This document shows, piece after piece, positions 53,384 through 61,550 of a stretch of DNA of 64,000 nucleotides; within the stretch, counting starts at the first letter, position 1, and each line of letters starts with the position of its first letter. Origin of the DNA: an uncultured Bacteroidia bacterium (GTDB taxonomy: Bacteria; Bacteroidota; Bacteroidia; Bacteroidales; F082); contig CACXUM010000003.1 of NCBI GenBank assembly GCA_902770835.1, forward strand, positions 50,069 through 114,068. The letters run 5' to 3'. The translations under genes were made by a program, and so were the position numbers. Below the pieces are notes generated by a model, which did not search any database, was not told the DNA's origin, and saw only the letters and a list, made by a program, of their open reading frames with translations.

Positions 53384-54394
53384 CTACACCAAAATCCCCT
53401 CAATCCGCTTCATGGCTTTGCGGGCCAACTGGCCTTTGTGTAGCACTTGGTATGCCATTTCGGCGATGGGCATCTTGGCGCGCTGTTCTGAGGCGAGGTA
53501 TTGGAAATAGTCGGAAGCGAAATAGCCCTCGGCCACCATCGTCATCTCGTTCAACGACGACTTCACCGTGTTGCCGCGACCAATCAGCACACCCAACCGG
53601 CGGTTGCGCCCGTGTATGGAATAGCACGACACTAACAAGTCGCCCATGAAACTGGACGGAATCTTTTCCACCTTTTTCGTACCGAAGGTAAGGTCCAAAA
53701 AGCGGTGCATCTCCTCAGCGCAATTGGCCACCAACACGGCAATGAAATTGTCGCCATAGCCCAAGCCAATGGCCATGCCCACCACAACGGCATAGATGTT
53801 TTTCAAGACGGAAATGTATTCCAAATACACCATTTCTTGCGAATAACTCAACTTCAGGAAATCGGTCTTGATTTTCTCGCCCACAACCCGCGCGTTGTCG
53901 AGGTCGGCACACGAAATGGTGAGGTGGGTCAGGCGGTTGTGCGAAACCTCCTCGGCATGGGTTGGCCCCGACATAAAAGCCAATTGCCCTTCGCAAAGCC
54001 CATAAAGCTGCTTGAGGTAGTTTGTGACCAACAAATTCTCGCCAGGGACGATGCCCTTGATGGCGGAAACAAAGAACTTGTCATGCAACGAAACCTCCAA
54101 GCCAGTAAGGTAGTCTTTCAGGTAGTTGGCCGGGGTGATGAGGAAAATGATGTCGGAACGGCGCACCACTTCGTTCAAGTCGTCGGAAAAATGGATGCGA
54201 CTTGTATCGAAATCAACATCAGCAAGATAGCGACAATTATGCCCTTCTGTGCGAAGCGATTCCATCACCTCCGGATTGTGGATGTACCAATCCACCGATG
54301 CCTCATTCATCGTCAAAACCTTCATCATGGCCGTGGCCATGCTGCCGTGGCCGACAACGGCACAATGCGAATTCTTGTCAATACGATAGCCCAT
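53384..54394 (-). CDS. gpsA: NAD(P)-dependent glycerol-3-phosphate dehydrogenase
   Basis: 336 residues, standard for GpsA. CAVVGHGSMATAMMKVL is the NAD(P) loop, SDIIFLITPANYLKDYL the second strand region, and FVSAIKGI a conserved Lys motif. YISVLKNIYAVVVGMAIGLGYGDNFIAVLVANCAEEM has the catalytic Lys, and FMGDLLVSCYSIHGRNRRLG the substrate-phosphate region. It reduces dihydroxyacetone phosphate to sn-glycerol-3-phosphate for phospholipid synthesis. The acyltransferase gene upstream on the same strand would use its product. A separate -7 box lies in the short intergenic gap. Confidence 0.95.
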   Translation of the reverse strand: MGYRIDKNSHCAVVGHGSMATAMMKVLTMNEASVDWYIHNPEVMESLRTEGHNCRYLADVDFDTSRIHFSDDLNEVVRRSDIIFLITPANYLKDYLTGLEVSLHDKFFVSAIKGIVPGENLLVTNYLKQLYGLCEGQLAFMSGPTHAEEVSHNRLTHLTISCADLDNARVVGEKIKTDFLKLSYSQEMVYLEYISVLKNIYAVVVGMAIGLGYGDNFIAVLVANCAEEMHRFLDLTFGTKKVEKIPSSFMGDLLVSCYSIHGRNRRLGVLIGRGNTVKSSLNEMTMVAEGYFASDYFQYLASEQRAKMPIAEMAYQVLHKGQLARKAMKRIEGILV

Positions 54395-54413
54395 TCCTTT
54401 ATTGAAAAACGCG

Positions 54414-54421
54414 CAAAGATA
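54414..54421 (-). promoter_or_regulatory. -7 box upstream of gpsA
   Basis: On the minus strand it reads TATCTTTG (TAnnTTTG), 20 bp before the gpsA start and just past the acyltransferase stop. Confidence 0.55.
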
Positions 54422-54427
54422 CGGGTT

Positions 54428-55570
54428 TTATCCTTGCGATGGCTTCAAAAGTTTCAAAAGGCTGTCAATCGGATTGGCATAAATCCCCAAGAAAATGTCT
54501 TCCAATACTTTACGATCCAATTCGGGACAATTGTCCATCCAATGCAGATGATTCTCGAAATCGGCCTTTTGCTCGGCGGTGTAATGTTCAGCAAAATTCG
54601 TGGAGCCGCTACGCAAGTCGTGGGCGATGTAATTGTTGGCGAACAAGGCGTAATTCCCGATGATTTGTGCATCCATCCATTCGGCCACTTTCTTATAGAA
54701 CACGCCTGAAGGACAGTCTTTTAACTCCTCAAAAACCGCTTCCGAAAGCACCTTTCCGAAGTGGATTGTCACTTTGCCTTTGGGCTGCATCACGCCGGTG
54801 AGAATACTGTTGAGGTCTTCGCCGGGCTTTTTTTCGTATTTTTGGTTTCGAGAGATATATAACTCTTTGGTTTTCAATATGTCGCACGATTCCCATTCGT
54901 AGGAAACCGATACGGGAACGATGTGCAACTCGGCTAACGATGCAACCCTATCGTCGCGGCGGCTCATGCCCAACATTTTGATGACGGCGGGGTCGGTGGC
55001 ATCGCGTCCGTCCTTGGTGCGTCCGTTGCGTTGCGCAATCCATACCGACTCGTTTTTCTCGACCAACAAATGCCGGATATAATCGGAGGTGTGCGCCAAA
55101 TTGCGGTAAAACTCCATCTTGTCGCCACCGCGCTTCATCTCAAACATTTTGTTCGATTTTGCAAAAACGCTTGCAAAATCATTGAAAACCAAATTGTTGC
55201 CAAAAGCGATATTGAAAAGCGGAAAACCATGCATGAGCAAGGCGTAATCCATCAGCATGGCATCCAAAACGATGTCGCGGTGGTTGGAAACAAACATATA
55301 ATGCGTTTCGGGATTCAGGTTTTCAATGCCCAAAACGCTGAGTCCGTCGGTGGTCCGCTGCAAAATCCTTTCCACCACGCTTTTCACGATGACGGTTTGG
55401 AACTCTTTGACTGTCTTGATGTTGCATAACACTTTCTGAAACTGCTTAACATCCATCCCGAAATCGAGATAGTCCAAAATCGCAGGCAAGGCGGCATCAT
55501 TGGCTATGCGCTGCATGGCAGCAGGAATTTCTTCATCGCGAAAAGACCGAATATCATCAAAATAATTCAT
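54428..55570 (-). CDS. Glycerol-phosphate-type acyltransferase
   Basis: 380 residues from ATG 55570. MFVSNHRDIVLDAMLMDYALL carries the N-H-R-D variant of the H-x4-D acyltransferase motif I; WIAQRNGRTKDGRD corresponds to motif II/III. VSVSYEWESCD and GKVTIHFGKVLSE fit the later strands. PlsB- and PlsC-like enzymes acylate glycerol-3-phosphate or lysophosphatidate. With GpsA directly downstream it likely acts in phospholipid synthesis. The longer frame to 55645 is rejected because a -7 box (55590-55597) lies between. Confidence 0.85.
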   Translation of the reverse strand: MNYFDDIRSFRDEEIPAAMQRIANDAALPAILDYLDFGMDVKQFQKVLCNIKTVKEFQTVIVKSVVERILQRTTDGLSVLGIENLNPETHYMFVSNHRDIVLDAMLMDYALLMHGFPLFNIAFGNNLVFNDFASVFAKSNKMFEMKRGGDKMEFYRNLAHTSDYIRHLLVEKNESVWIAQRNGRTKDGRDATDPAVIKMLGMSRRDDRVASLAELHIVPVSVSYEWESCDILKTKELYISRNQKYEKKPGEDLNSILTGVMQPKGKVTIHFGKVLSEAVFEELKDCPSGVFYKKVAEWMDAQIIGNYALFANNYIAHDLRSGSTNFAEHYTAEQKADFENHLHWMDNCPELDRKVLEDIFLGIYANPIDSLLKLLKPSQG

Positions 55571-55589
55571 AATTTTTTCTTTGAAAATG

Positions 55590-55597
55590 CAAAAGTA
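55590..55597 (-). promoter_or_regulatory. -7 box for the acyltransferase gene
   Basis: On the minus strand it reads TACTTTTG, 20 bp before the ATG at 55570. It is divergent from the box at 55631, so a 30-bp region drives both directions. Confidence 0.55.
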
Positions 55598-55630
55598 CGG
55601 TTTTTTGAATCTATCAATCATTTTATTCCC

Positions 55631-55638
55631 TATCTTTG
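55631..55638 (+). promoter_or_regulatory. -7 box for the diacylglycerol-kinase-like gene
   Basis: TATCTTTG fits TAnnTTTG, 19 bp before ATG 55658. A TTG at 55605-55607 is a possible -33 element. Confidence 0.55.
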
Positions 55639-55657
55639 ACCCCAAATTTCATGTTGA

Positions 55658-56626
55658 ATGACCGAAGAAAACAACAAATGGTTGGTCGTTGTCAATCCCA
55701 AGGCCTCCATCGGGAAGGCGGAAAAAGACTGGCCAATAATAAAACAAATACTTATTAATGAGGGTGTTGCGTTTGATTTTGTGGTTACGCAACATCAAGG
55801 TCACGCCATCGAATTGGTGCGCGACAGCATTACCGAAAAAGGCTACACGAAACTCGTTTCCGTTGGTGGCGACGGTACCAACAATGAGGTGATTAACGGC
55901 ATTTTCACCCAAAAACGCTTCCCGACCGAGCAAATCACGATGGGCATCATTCCCATGGGAACAGGTAACGATTGGCGGCGCACCTTTGGTTTCGACATTG
56001 ATTATCAGAAGAATGTGAGAATCATCAAGGCGGGAAACTTGTTTAGGCACGACATCGGCAAGGTGACATATTACAACCACGGCAACCCGCAAGTGCGTTA
56101 TTTCCTGAATGCCGCCGGCACAGGCCTCGACGATTTTGTGTGCAAAACCACAAACATAATGAAATCGCAAGGCAAGGGAGGCGCTCCGCGATACATGCTC
56201 AATGTGGCAAAATGCCTGTTCCAATACGACTGCGTCCATGTCCAACTGACTGTGGATGACCAATTGGTTCTCGACGAAGAAATCCTCAGCCTCTCGGTGG
56301 GCAACTGCCGTTACAACGGCGGCGGCATGATGATGATGCCCAAGGCCATTCCCAACGACGGGTTGTTTGACATCACCGCTATCCGCAAGGTGGGCATACC
56401 GAAATTTGCCGCCAACGTCACCAAGGTTTATGATGGTTCTTTCATCAATAAAATGAAGGAAGTCAGCACGTTCCGTGGCAAGAAAATCAGGATTGTGTCC
56501 ATTCCTGCTCACAGCCTCACACTCGAAACCGAAGGCGAAAACCTGACCAACTCGCCCTTCGATTTTGAAATGATTCCACAATCCATCAATATGGTAGTCC
56601 CTGAAAACCATAATTTTATATCTTGA
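55658..56626 (+). CDS. Diacylglycerol-kinase catalytic domain (lipid kinase) protein
   Basis: 322 residues. WLVVVNPKASIGKAEKDW starts the domain. LVSVGGDGTNNEVINGI is the glycine-rich G-G-D-G-T nucleotide motif, and GIIPMGTGNDWRRTFGF the second conserved loop. Later, YFLNAAGTGLDDFVC and GGGMMMMPKAIPNDGLFDI are typical. It resembles YegS-like or DgkB-like lipid kinases that phosphorylate diacylglycerol or related lipids on the inner membrane face. It diverges from the acyltransferase-gpsA genes, linking it to lipid metabolism. Confidence 0.92.
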   Translation: MTEENNKWLVVVNPKASIGKAEKDWPIIKQILINEGVAFDFVVTQHQGHAIELVRDSITEKGYTKLVSVGGDGTNNEVINGIFTQKRFPTEQITMGIIPMGTGNDWRRTFGFDIDYQKNVRIIKAGNLFRHDIGKVTYYNHGNPQVRYFLNAAGTGLDDFVCKTTNIMKSQGKGGAPRYMLNVAKCLFQYDCVHVQLTVDDQLVLDEEILSLSVGNCRYNGGGMMMMPKAIPNDGLFDITAIRKVGIPKFAANVTKVYDGSFINKMKEVSTFRGKKIRIVSIPAHSLTLETEGENLTNSPFDFEMIPQSINMVVPENHNFIS

Positions 56627-56652
56627 AATGCGAAACATTCAATGAAGTCAAT

Positions 56653-56686
56653 CCTAAATCTTGAATTTTAAATCTTAAATCTAAAT
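56653..56686. repeat. AAATCTTAAATCT-type repeat before pgk
   Basis: Roughly four degenerate units of CTAAATCTT or TTAAATCTA fill the leader directly before the pgk ATG. It is comparable in period to the repeats at 44683 and 21926. No TAnnTTTG box is seen here. Confidence 0.55.
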
Positions 56687-56689
56687 ATC

Positions 56690-57940
56690 ATGGTAAACAT
56701 CGATCAAATCAATTTTGAGAACAAGCGCGTGGTTATCCGCGTCGATTTCAACGTCCCGTTGGACGACAATTTCAACATCACCGACGACACCCGTATGCGT
56801 GCCGCCCTGCCGACTATTAATAAGGTACTGAACGACAAAGGTATGGTTGTGCTGATGTCGCACCTCGGTCGCCCGAAGAAGAACCCCGACCCGAAGTATT
56901 CCATTAAGCCGATTATCAAACACTTGGAAGAACTTCTGAACCGTCCTGTCCAGTTTGCCGACGACTGCATGAAGGCTGCTGATAAAGTGGCTGCCATGAA
57001 ACCCGGTGAGGTTATCGTTCTTGAAAACCTCCGCTTCTATGCCGAAGAGGAAGGCAAACCGCGCGGCATCGAGAAAGGCGAGGAAGGCTACGACGAAGCC
57101 AAGAAGGCCGTGAAAGCCTCGCAGAAGGAATTCACCAAGACCCTTGCCGGCTATGGCGAATACTACATCAACGACGCTTTCGGCACGGCTCACCGCGCCC
57201 ACGCCTCCACCGCCCTCATCGCCGACTATTTCGATGCCGACCACAAGATGTACGGCTACCTGATGGGCAAGGAAGTGGCCGCTGTGAACAAGGTGATGAA
57301 CGAAATCCAGCATCCTTTCACCGCCATTATGGGTGGCTCGAAGGTCTCCACGAAGATTGAAATCATTGAGAACCTGCTCACCAAGGTCGACAACCTCATC
57401 CTTTGCGGCGGCATGACCTACACCTTCAAGAAAGCCCTCGGCGGCAAAATCGGCAACTCGATTTGCGAAGAGGACAAACTCGACCTCGCTCTCGACATCC
57501 TTGCCAAGGCCAAGGAAAAAGGCGTCAATCTGGTGCTTGCCGAAGATTGTGTGGTGGGCAACAAGTTCGCCAACGATGCCGACACGCAAGTGGTTGACCC
57601 GATGAACATTCCCGAAGGCTGGGAAGGCATGGACATCGGCCCGAAGACCCGCGAATTGTTTGCCAACGTCATCAAAGGCTCGAAGACCATCCTTTGGAAC
57701 GGTCCCTGCGGCGTGTTTGAGTTCGACACCTTCGCTGTGGGTTCAAAGGCCATAGCCGAGGCCATTGCGGCAGCCACCAAGGACGGAGCTTTCTCGCTCA
57801 TCGGCGGCGGCGACTCGGTGGCCTGCATCAACAAGTTCGGCCTCGCCGACCAAGTTTCCTACGTCAGCACTGGCGGCGGTGCCCTGCTCGAAGCCATCGA
57901 AGGCAAGGAACTGCCTGGCATTGCGGCGATTAGGAAGTGA
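56690..57940 (+). CDS. pgk: Phosphoglycerate kinase
   Basis: 416 residues, normal length. [21 protein letters not shown] and [10 protein letters not shown] are substrate motifs; [24 protein letters not shown] and [11 protein letters not shown] are conserved; [13 protein letters not shown] near the C-terminus closes the nucleotide site. It makes ATP from 1,3-bisphosphoglycerate in glycolysis. Codon use is strongly GC-biased, as for a highly expressed gene. It is followed at once by a cluster of dispersed repeats. Confidence 0.97.
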   Translation: MVNIDQINFENKRVVIRVDFNVPLDDNFNITDDTRMRAALPTINKVLNDKGMVVLMSHLGRPKKNPDPKYSIKPIIKHLEELLNRPVQFADDCMKAADKVAAMKPGEVIVLENLRFYAEEEGKPRGIEKGEEGYDEAKKAVKASQKEFTKTLAGYGEYYINDAFGTAHRAHASTALIADYFDADHKMYGYLMGKEVAAVNKVMNEIQHPFTAIMGGSKVSTKIEIIENLLTKVDNLILCGGMTYTFKKALGGKIGNSICEEDKLDLALDILAKAKEKGVNLVLAEDCVVGNKFANDADTQVVDPMNIPEGWEGMDIGPKTRELFANVIKGSKTILWNGPCGVFEFDTFAVGSKAIAEAIAAATKDGAFSLIGGGDSVACINKFGLADQVSYVSTGGGALLEAIEGKELPGIAAIRK

Positions 57941-57945
57941 TGCAT

Positions 57946-58165
57946 AGCCCCGTAGAGGCGACAGCACAATAGGCGGGCGGTGTAAACCCCCGCCGACAAG
58001 CAATGCAATTGTTTTAAGCCCCGTAGGGGCGGCAGGATTGGACACACATCTTTTTTCCTGTCACCCCTACGGGGTTCTGTTTATTGTCGTTTCAAAATGA
58101 TTCATTCGTTTTTTTTGGCAGGGGTTTACACCGCCTGCCTATGAAGCTGTCACCCCTACGGGGTT
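57946..58165. repeat. Cluster of CCCCTACGGGG / ACACCGCC dispersed repeats
   Basis: The gap 57941-58247 has no gene. It holds one full unit in reverse (57946-57998), an isolated AGCCCCGTAGGGGCGGCAGG half (from 58018), a CCTGTCACCCCTACGGGGTT half (58057 onward), and a full forward unit (58117-58165) matching 51217-51265. The inverted full units could form a large hairpin after pgk. Confidence 0.85.
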
Positions 58166-58213
58166 CCCACTACATTTTCAAAAAAATTGTCAATCATTTT
58201 CTTTGTTTTTTCA

Positions 58214-58221
58214 TAATTTTG
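58214..58221 (+). promoter_or_regulatory. -7 box for the T9SS beta-helix gene
   Basis: TAATTTTG fits TAnnTTTG, 26 bp before ATG 58248. It lies within the longer open frame from 58203 and so supports the ATG at 58248. Confidence 0.55.
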
Positions 58222-58247
58222 CGTCCAATAATTCAAACCACAATAAA

Positions 58248-59729
58248 ATGAAAAAAGCAACCTTGTTTTTAGCCTTGTTTCTCGGATTCATTCCTATGCT
58301 GAACGCCCAATGGACAAGCCCCGGCAACGGCACCACCTACAACATTGACGACCTTATAGAAGTGAGCGAAGGCTGCGTCGTGTGGAATGAAAGCAACCAA
58401 CAGTATAGAATCGAAAACGACGTCACCATTTCGGCCAACGACAAACTTGATGTCAACCATTCCTTGTACTTTGGCAACAATGTCACCCTGACCATCAAAG
58501 GCTCGATAGACGCCATCAATACGGATGATTATTACTGGTTGGCTTTCTCTGGCAATTCAGGTGTGAATGGTCGTATCCGTTTAGAGGATGCCACCGGCCC
58601 GTGCGTGTTTAGAAGATGCAACATTACACAATTGGACGGCATACAAATTATTGAAAGCGAGGCTGTTTTTACGGACTGCCATTTCCATACTTTCCGTTGT
58701 GAACAACAAAGTGCTGTTGTCAATTGCATGAACTGTGACCCAGTTTTCAACAATTGTGAGTTTTATTCCAACGAAGGCGCGGCCATCAGTTCGCCAGCCA
58801 ATGGACAGAGCTCTCCGCAAATCCTGAACTGCCAGTTCACCAACAATGTGACCTCCAACGCCAACCTGCCCCAAATCAACCTTGGAATCGGTGCACAAGA
58901 CAGCATCCGCATCGTGAATTGCACCATTGAGGGTGGCGGACACGACATGTCGGGCGGCATTACCATTGCAGATTTGATGAACACGGGCGACACCAAAATC
59001 CTGCTGAAAGACAACATCGTCAAAAACAACCGCTACGGCTACAATCAGCAAGGCTACAATTTGAGTTCAGTAATCGTTGGCAACCAATTCATTGACAATA
59101 ACTTGGAAACCAACCCCATGAACGGCGGCAGCGGCATTAGCGTTTTCGGCATGAATGAGAACAACAAAGCAGTCATCCGCAACAATATGATTACAGGAAA
59201 CTTGTGGGGCATCACCGTCATCAATGCCGCCGACGTTGACCTTGGCATCGAAGACGACTGGGGCAACAACATAATTCACGACAACGGCCATATCACCAAT
59301 TATGGGATGGACTTCACCTACTTTGACCTCTACAACAACTCCGCCAACAACATCATGGCCGTAGGCAACTATTGGGGAACGACTGATATACAGGAAATTG
59401 AAAACCACATCACCCACCAAAACGACGACCCAAATTTGGGCTTGGTCAACTACATTCCTTTCCTTGAAAACGATAATGTAAGTGAGTCTAACACTACTTC
59501 TTTTGAAGTGTGGCCGAATCCCGTTTCCGATGGTAGTTTCACTCTTACGCTTGAAAACGCCATGCCTTCCGAATTGGTGATTTACAATGTCAATGGGCAG
59601 ATGGTGAAAACGCAACGAATTGATAATCAAACCAATATTATTAATGTTGAGTCTTTGGGGAGCGGGGTTTATTTTGTAGAAATAAGGGATATTTCAGGAA
59701 AGACGGTTAAAAAATTACTAATCAAATAG
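58248..59729 (+). CDS. Secreted right-handed beta-helix protein with T9SS sorting domain
   Basis: 493 residues from ATG 58248. Signal peptide MKKATLFLALFLGFIPMLNA. The middle (about 60-400) has repeating short strands with aligned Asn, such as NCEFYSNEGAAISS, NCQFTNNVTSNANLP, NCTIEGGGHDMSGG and NNMITGNLWG, the pattern of a parallel beta-helix (pectate-lyase-like). VWPNPVSDGSFTLTLENAMP to VKKLLIK is the T9SS type A domain. It is exported through the type IX system and anchored or released outside. Substrate and enzymatic activity are unknown. It is transcribed from its own promoter after the repeat cluster. Confidence 0.85.
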   Translation: MKKATLFLALFLGFIPMLNAQWTSPGNGTTYNIDDLIEVSEGCVVWNESNQQYRIENDVTISANDKLDVNHSLYFGNNVTLTIKGSIDAINTDDYYWLAFSGNSGVNGRIRLEDATGPCVFRRCNITQLDGIQIIESEAVFTDCHFHTFRCEQQSAVVNCMNCDPVFNNCEFYSNEGAAISSPANGQSSPQILNCQFTNNVTSNANLPQINLGIGAQDSIRIVNCTIEGGGHDMSGGITIADLMNTGDTKILLKDNIVKNNRYGYNQQGYNLSSVIVGNQFIDNNLETNPMNGGSGISVFGMNENNKAVIRNNMITGNLWGITVINAADVDLGIEDDWGNNIIHDNGHITNYGMDFTYFDLYNNSANNIMAVGNYWGTTDIQEIENHITHQNDDPNLGLVNYIPFLENDNVSESNTTSFEVWPNPVSDGSFTLTLENAMPSELVIYNVNGQMVKTQRIDNQTNIINVESLGSGVYFVEIRDISGKTVKKLLIK

Positions 59730-59749
59730 GTATTACATTACTTTTTGTT

Positions 59750-59757
59750 ACTTTTGC
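59750..59757 (+). promoter_or_regulatory. -7 box for the DUF4160-DUF2442-CARF operon
   Basis: TACTTTTG fits TAnnTTTG, 19 bp before ATG 59777. Confidence 0.5.
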
Positions 59758-59776
59758 ACAAATAAACAACTAAACT

Positions 59777-60028
59777 ATGCCCGAAATAAGTCGTTTTTAC
59801 GGAATCATCATCAAAATGTTCTTCAAGCCGAAAGAGCATGAACCTGCTCATATCCATGCCATATACAACGAATATGTAGGTATTTTCGACATCAAGACTT
59901 TTGAAATGACGGAGGGCGACTTGCCGATAAAAGCCCAACAATTGGTGAGGGAATGGCTTGGGTTACACTATGAAGAACTGGTGGAAATGTGGAATTCACA
60001 AAAAATGGGAAGAATTACGCCGTTATGA
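59777..60028 (+). CDS. DUF4160 protein
   Basis: 83 residues matching the style of DUF4160: SRFYGIIIKMFFKPKEHEPAHIHAIYNEYVGIFDI, then a helix with QQLVREWLGLHYEELVEMWN. The conserved HxPxHxH-like stretch (HEPAHIHA) is present. The function of the family is not known to me; it is usually paired with DUF2442, as here, through an ATGA overlap, and the pair behaves like a toxin-antitoxin module in layout. It heads a three-gene operon ending in a CARF-nuclease-like gene. Confidence 0.82.
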   Translation: MPEISRFYGIIIKMFFKPKEHEPAHIHAIYNEYVGIFDIKTFEMTEGDLPIKAQQLVREWLGLHYEELVEMWNSQKMGRITPL

Positions 60029-60306
60029 TACCGAAAATCAAGCAATTTGAACTTAATGATGATTGGAAGTTGATGGTGACTTTCGATGACGGCTTTCGTG
60101 TTTGTTACGATGTTAAGGACGACATTGACACCATTGACGATTTCAAAAGTTTGACTACTGAGATTGGTTTATGGACTATGGCTCAATTAGATAGTAGTCG
60201 AACTTGTATTTCTTGGAATGAAAGAATTGATTTACCCAGCGACACTATATATGAATATGGTGTGCCAATTAATAATAATGCCATAACATGTCAAAAACCA
60301 TCGTAA
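60025..60306 (+). CDS. DUF2442 protein
   Basis: 93 residues from ATG 60025, which overlaps the previous stop as ATGA. KIKQFELNDDWKLMVTFDDGFRVCYDVKDD is the DUF2442 hallmark (position-dependent strands ending in an acidic turn), and ISWNERIDLPSDTIYEYG closes the domain. It is a usual partner of DUF4160; biochemical role unknown. Its end overlaps the start of the CARF-nuclease-like gene by 19 bp. Confidence 0.8.
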   Translation: MIPKIKQFELNDDWKLMVTFDDGFRVCYDVKDDIDTIDDFKSLTTEIGLWTMAQLDSSRTCISWNERIDLPSDTIYEYGVPINNNAITCQKPS

Positions 60307-61448
60307 ATATCATCGACAAGAGCAATCCGTTGCCAGCTTATCTGTTCACCAAGGAGTATTTCGAGGACGGCGACGAACTGCTGTTCATCTCCGCCGCAGA
60401 GGAAGCCAATTGCATACCAGTGTTAATCAAAGCGTTGGATATTGACGAAACGCTTGTGAAAACCATCATAGTCAATCGGTATCAGGACAAGTTCCTGTAT
60501 GAGCGCATCTGCCGCACCATCAAGGGAAATCTGGTTCCCAACAAGCAATATTACCTTAACCTTGCGGGCGGCAACCGTTACATGACCCTTTCGGTGCAAC
60601 ATGTCTTCGAGGAGTTCGACACCTTGTTTTTCTACACGCAAACCCGTGAAAACCAAGTCGTAAAGACCATCTTCGACCATAGCATTTATGATGATGACGA
60701 CGAGGTGTTCCCCGTCAAGCACCGCATGACGCTGAAGGAATATTTCGGCCTCTACGGACTTGAAAGCGATGTGGACCAACCGCGCAAACAAGTGAAGGAA
60801 ACGGCATTTTCGCAACATTTGTTCACTATGTTTTCGCAAAACATGTTCAGTCGCGGCGACTATCAAGTGATGGAAACCTTGCGTGAGAAGTACCGCAACT
60901 GGAAGTTCCTCATCATTTCGCAAGTCGAAAATCCCGACAAGGACTACATGACCGCCATCCCTAACCTCAGCAAGTTCTTGGAATTCATCGGTTTCGTTCC
61001 CGAAAGACCAGGCTCGCTGCAAAACTATGAAATCGAATACCTTACGGGAGGTTGGTTTGAGGAATATGTCTATGCCTTGATTAAAGAGGTGCTGCAACCC
61101 GACGATATTGCTATGGGCGTACACATCTCCAACGGCAAAATCCGCCACAACAACGAATTGGACGTGTGCTTCATCAAGGCGAACAAACTGTTTGTCATCG
61201 AATGCAAGACCGGCGTGACGAGCGAGAGCCTTTTCAACGAGATTGTCTACAAGGTTTGCGCTTTGAAGGAAGTGCTGCTCGGCAGTGGCAACTCCTACAT
61301 CTTCTCGCTGAAGAAAGACCACAAGGGCAACTGGAAGAAGACCGCGAAATACATGGGCATCACCTTCTGCGACTGGCTCAACCTGACCAAGCCGGAGAAC
61401 CTGAAAAAGATCTTTAACGAAATGAACCAGATTGCGAAGGAAAGGTGA
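60288..61448 (+). CDS. Card1/Can2-like CARF-domain nuclease (DUF1887 type)
   Basis: 386 residues. The N-terminal half fits a CARF domain: LLFISAAEEANCIPVLIKAL, then NLAGGNRYMTLSV at 91-103, the ligand-binding N-x-G-G-x-x-x-M-type motif. The C-terminal half has GGWFEEYVYALIKEVL, Glu290-Leu-Asp292 in NNELDVCFIKANKLF and Glu305-Cys-Lys307 in VIECKTGVTS, the acidic and Lys residues of a PD-(D/E)XK nuclease. In Card1 and Can2, cyclic oligoadenylates from type III CRISPR switch on nucleic-acid cleavage. No CRISPR or cas gene is visible in this window, so the signal source is unknown. It overlaps DUF2442 by 19 bp. Confidence 0.83.
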   Translation: MSKTIVNIIDKSNPLPAYLFTKEYFEDGDELLFISAAEEANCIPVLIKALDIDETLVKTIIVNRYQDKFLYERICRTIKGNLVPNKQYYLNLAGGNRYMTLSVQHVFEEFDTLFFYTQTRENQVVKTIFDHSIYDDDDEVFPVKHRMTLKEYFGLYGLESDVDQPRKQVKETAFSQHLFTMFSQNMFSRGDYQVMETLREKYRNWKFLIISQVENPDKDYMTAIPNLSKFLEFIGFVPERPGSLQNYEIEYLTGGWFEEYVYALIKEVLQPDDIAMGVHISNGKIRHNNELDVCFIKANKLFVIECKTGVTSESLFNEIVYKVCALKEVLLGSGNSYIFSLKKDHKGNWKKTAKYMGITFCDWLNLTKPENLKKIFNEMNQIAKER

Positions 61449-61452
61449 TGAA

Positions 61453-61543
61453 GGAAAGCGTTTATACGCTTTTCCAACAAACCCGAAGCAAAAAGCTTAC
61501 GCTTTTCCAATGTTTTTGAGGTGAAAAAACTACGCTTTTCCAA
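61453..61543. repeat. Three TACGCTTTTCCAA repeats spaced exactly 33 bp
   Basis: TACGCTTTTCCAA occurs at 61465, 61498 and 61531, exactly 33 bp apart, with unrelated 20-bp spacers. The first copy also pairs with GGAAAGCGTTTA just before it, giving a hairpin (about 61453-61475) that could end the CARF-nuclease transcript. Confidence 0.75.
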
Positions 61544-61550
61544 GAAACTC

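Noticed and set aside
55649-56638. A 329-codon minus-strand frame opposite the diacylglycerol-kinase-like gene
   Set aside because: The plus-strand protein has clear kinase motifs and a promoter; the antisense frame has no family features.
60423-61322. A 299-codon minus-strand frame opposite the CARF nuclease gene
   Set aside because: No motif or start context; the plus-strand reading has complete nuclease and CARF motifs.
61453-61543. Evenly spaced repeats as a small CRISPR array beside a CRISPR-type nuclease
   Set aside because: The repeated part is only 13 bp, spacers are 20 bp, there are only three copies and no cas genes, so it does not meet CRISPR criteria.
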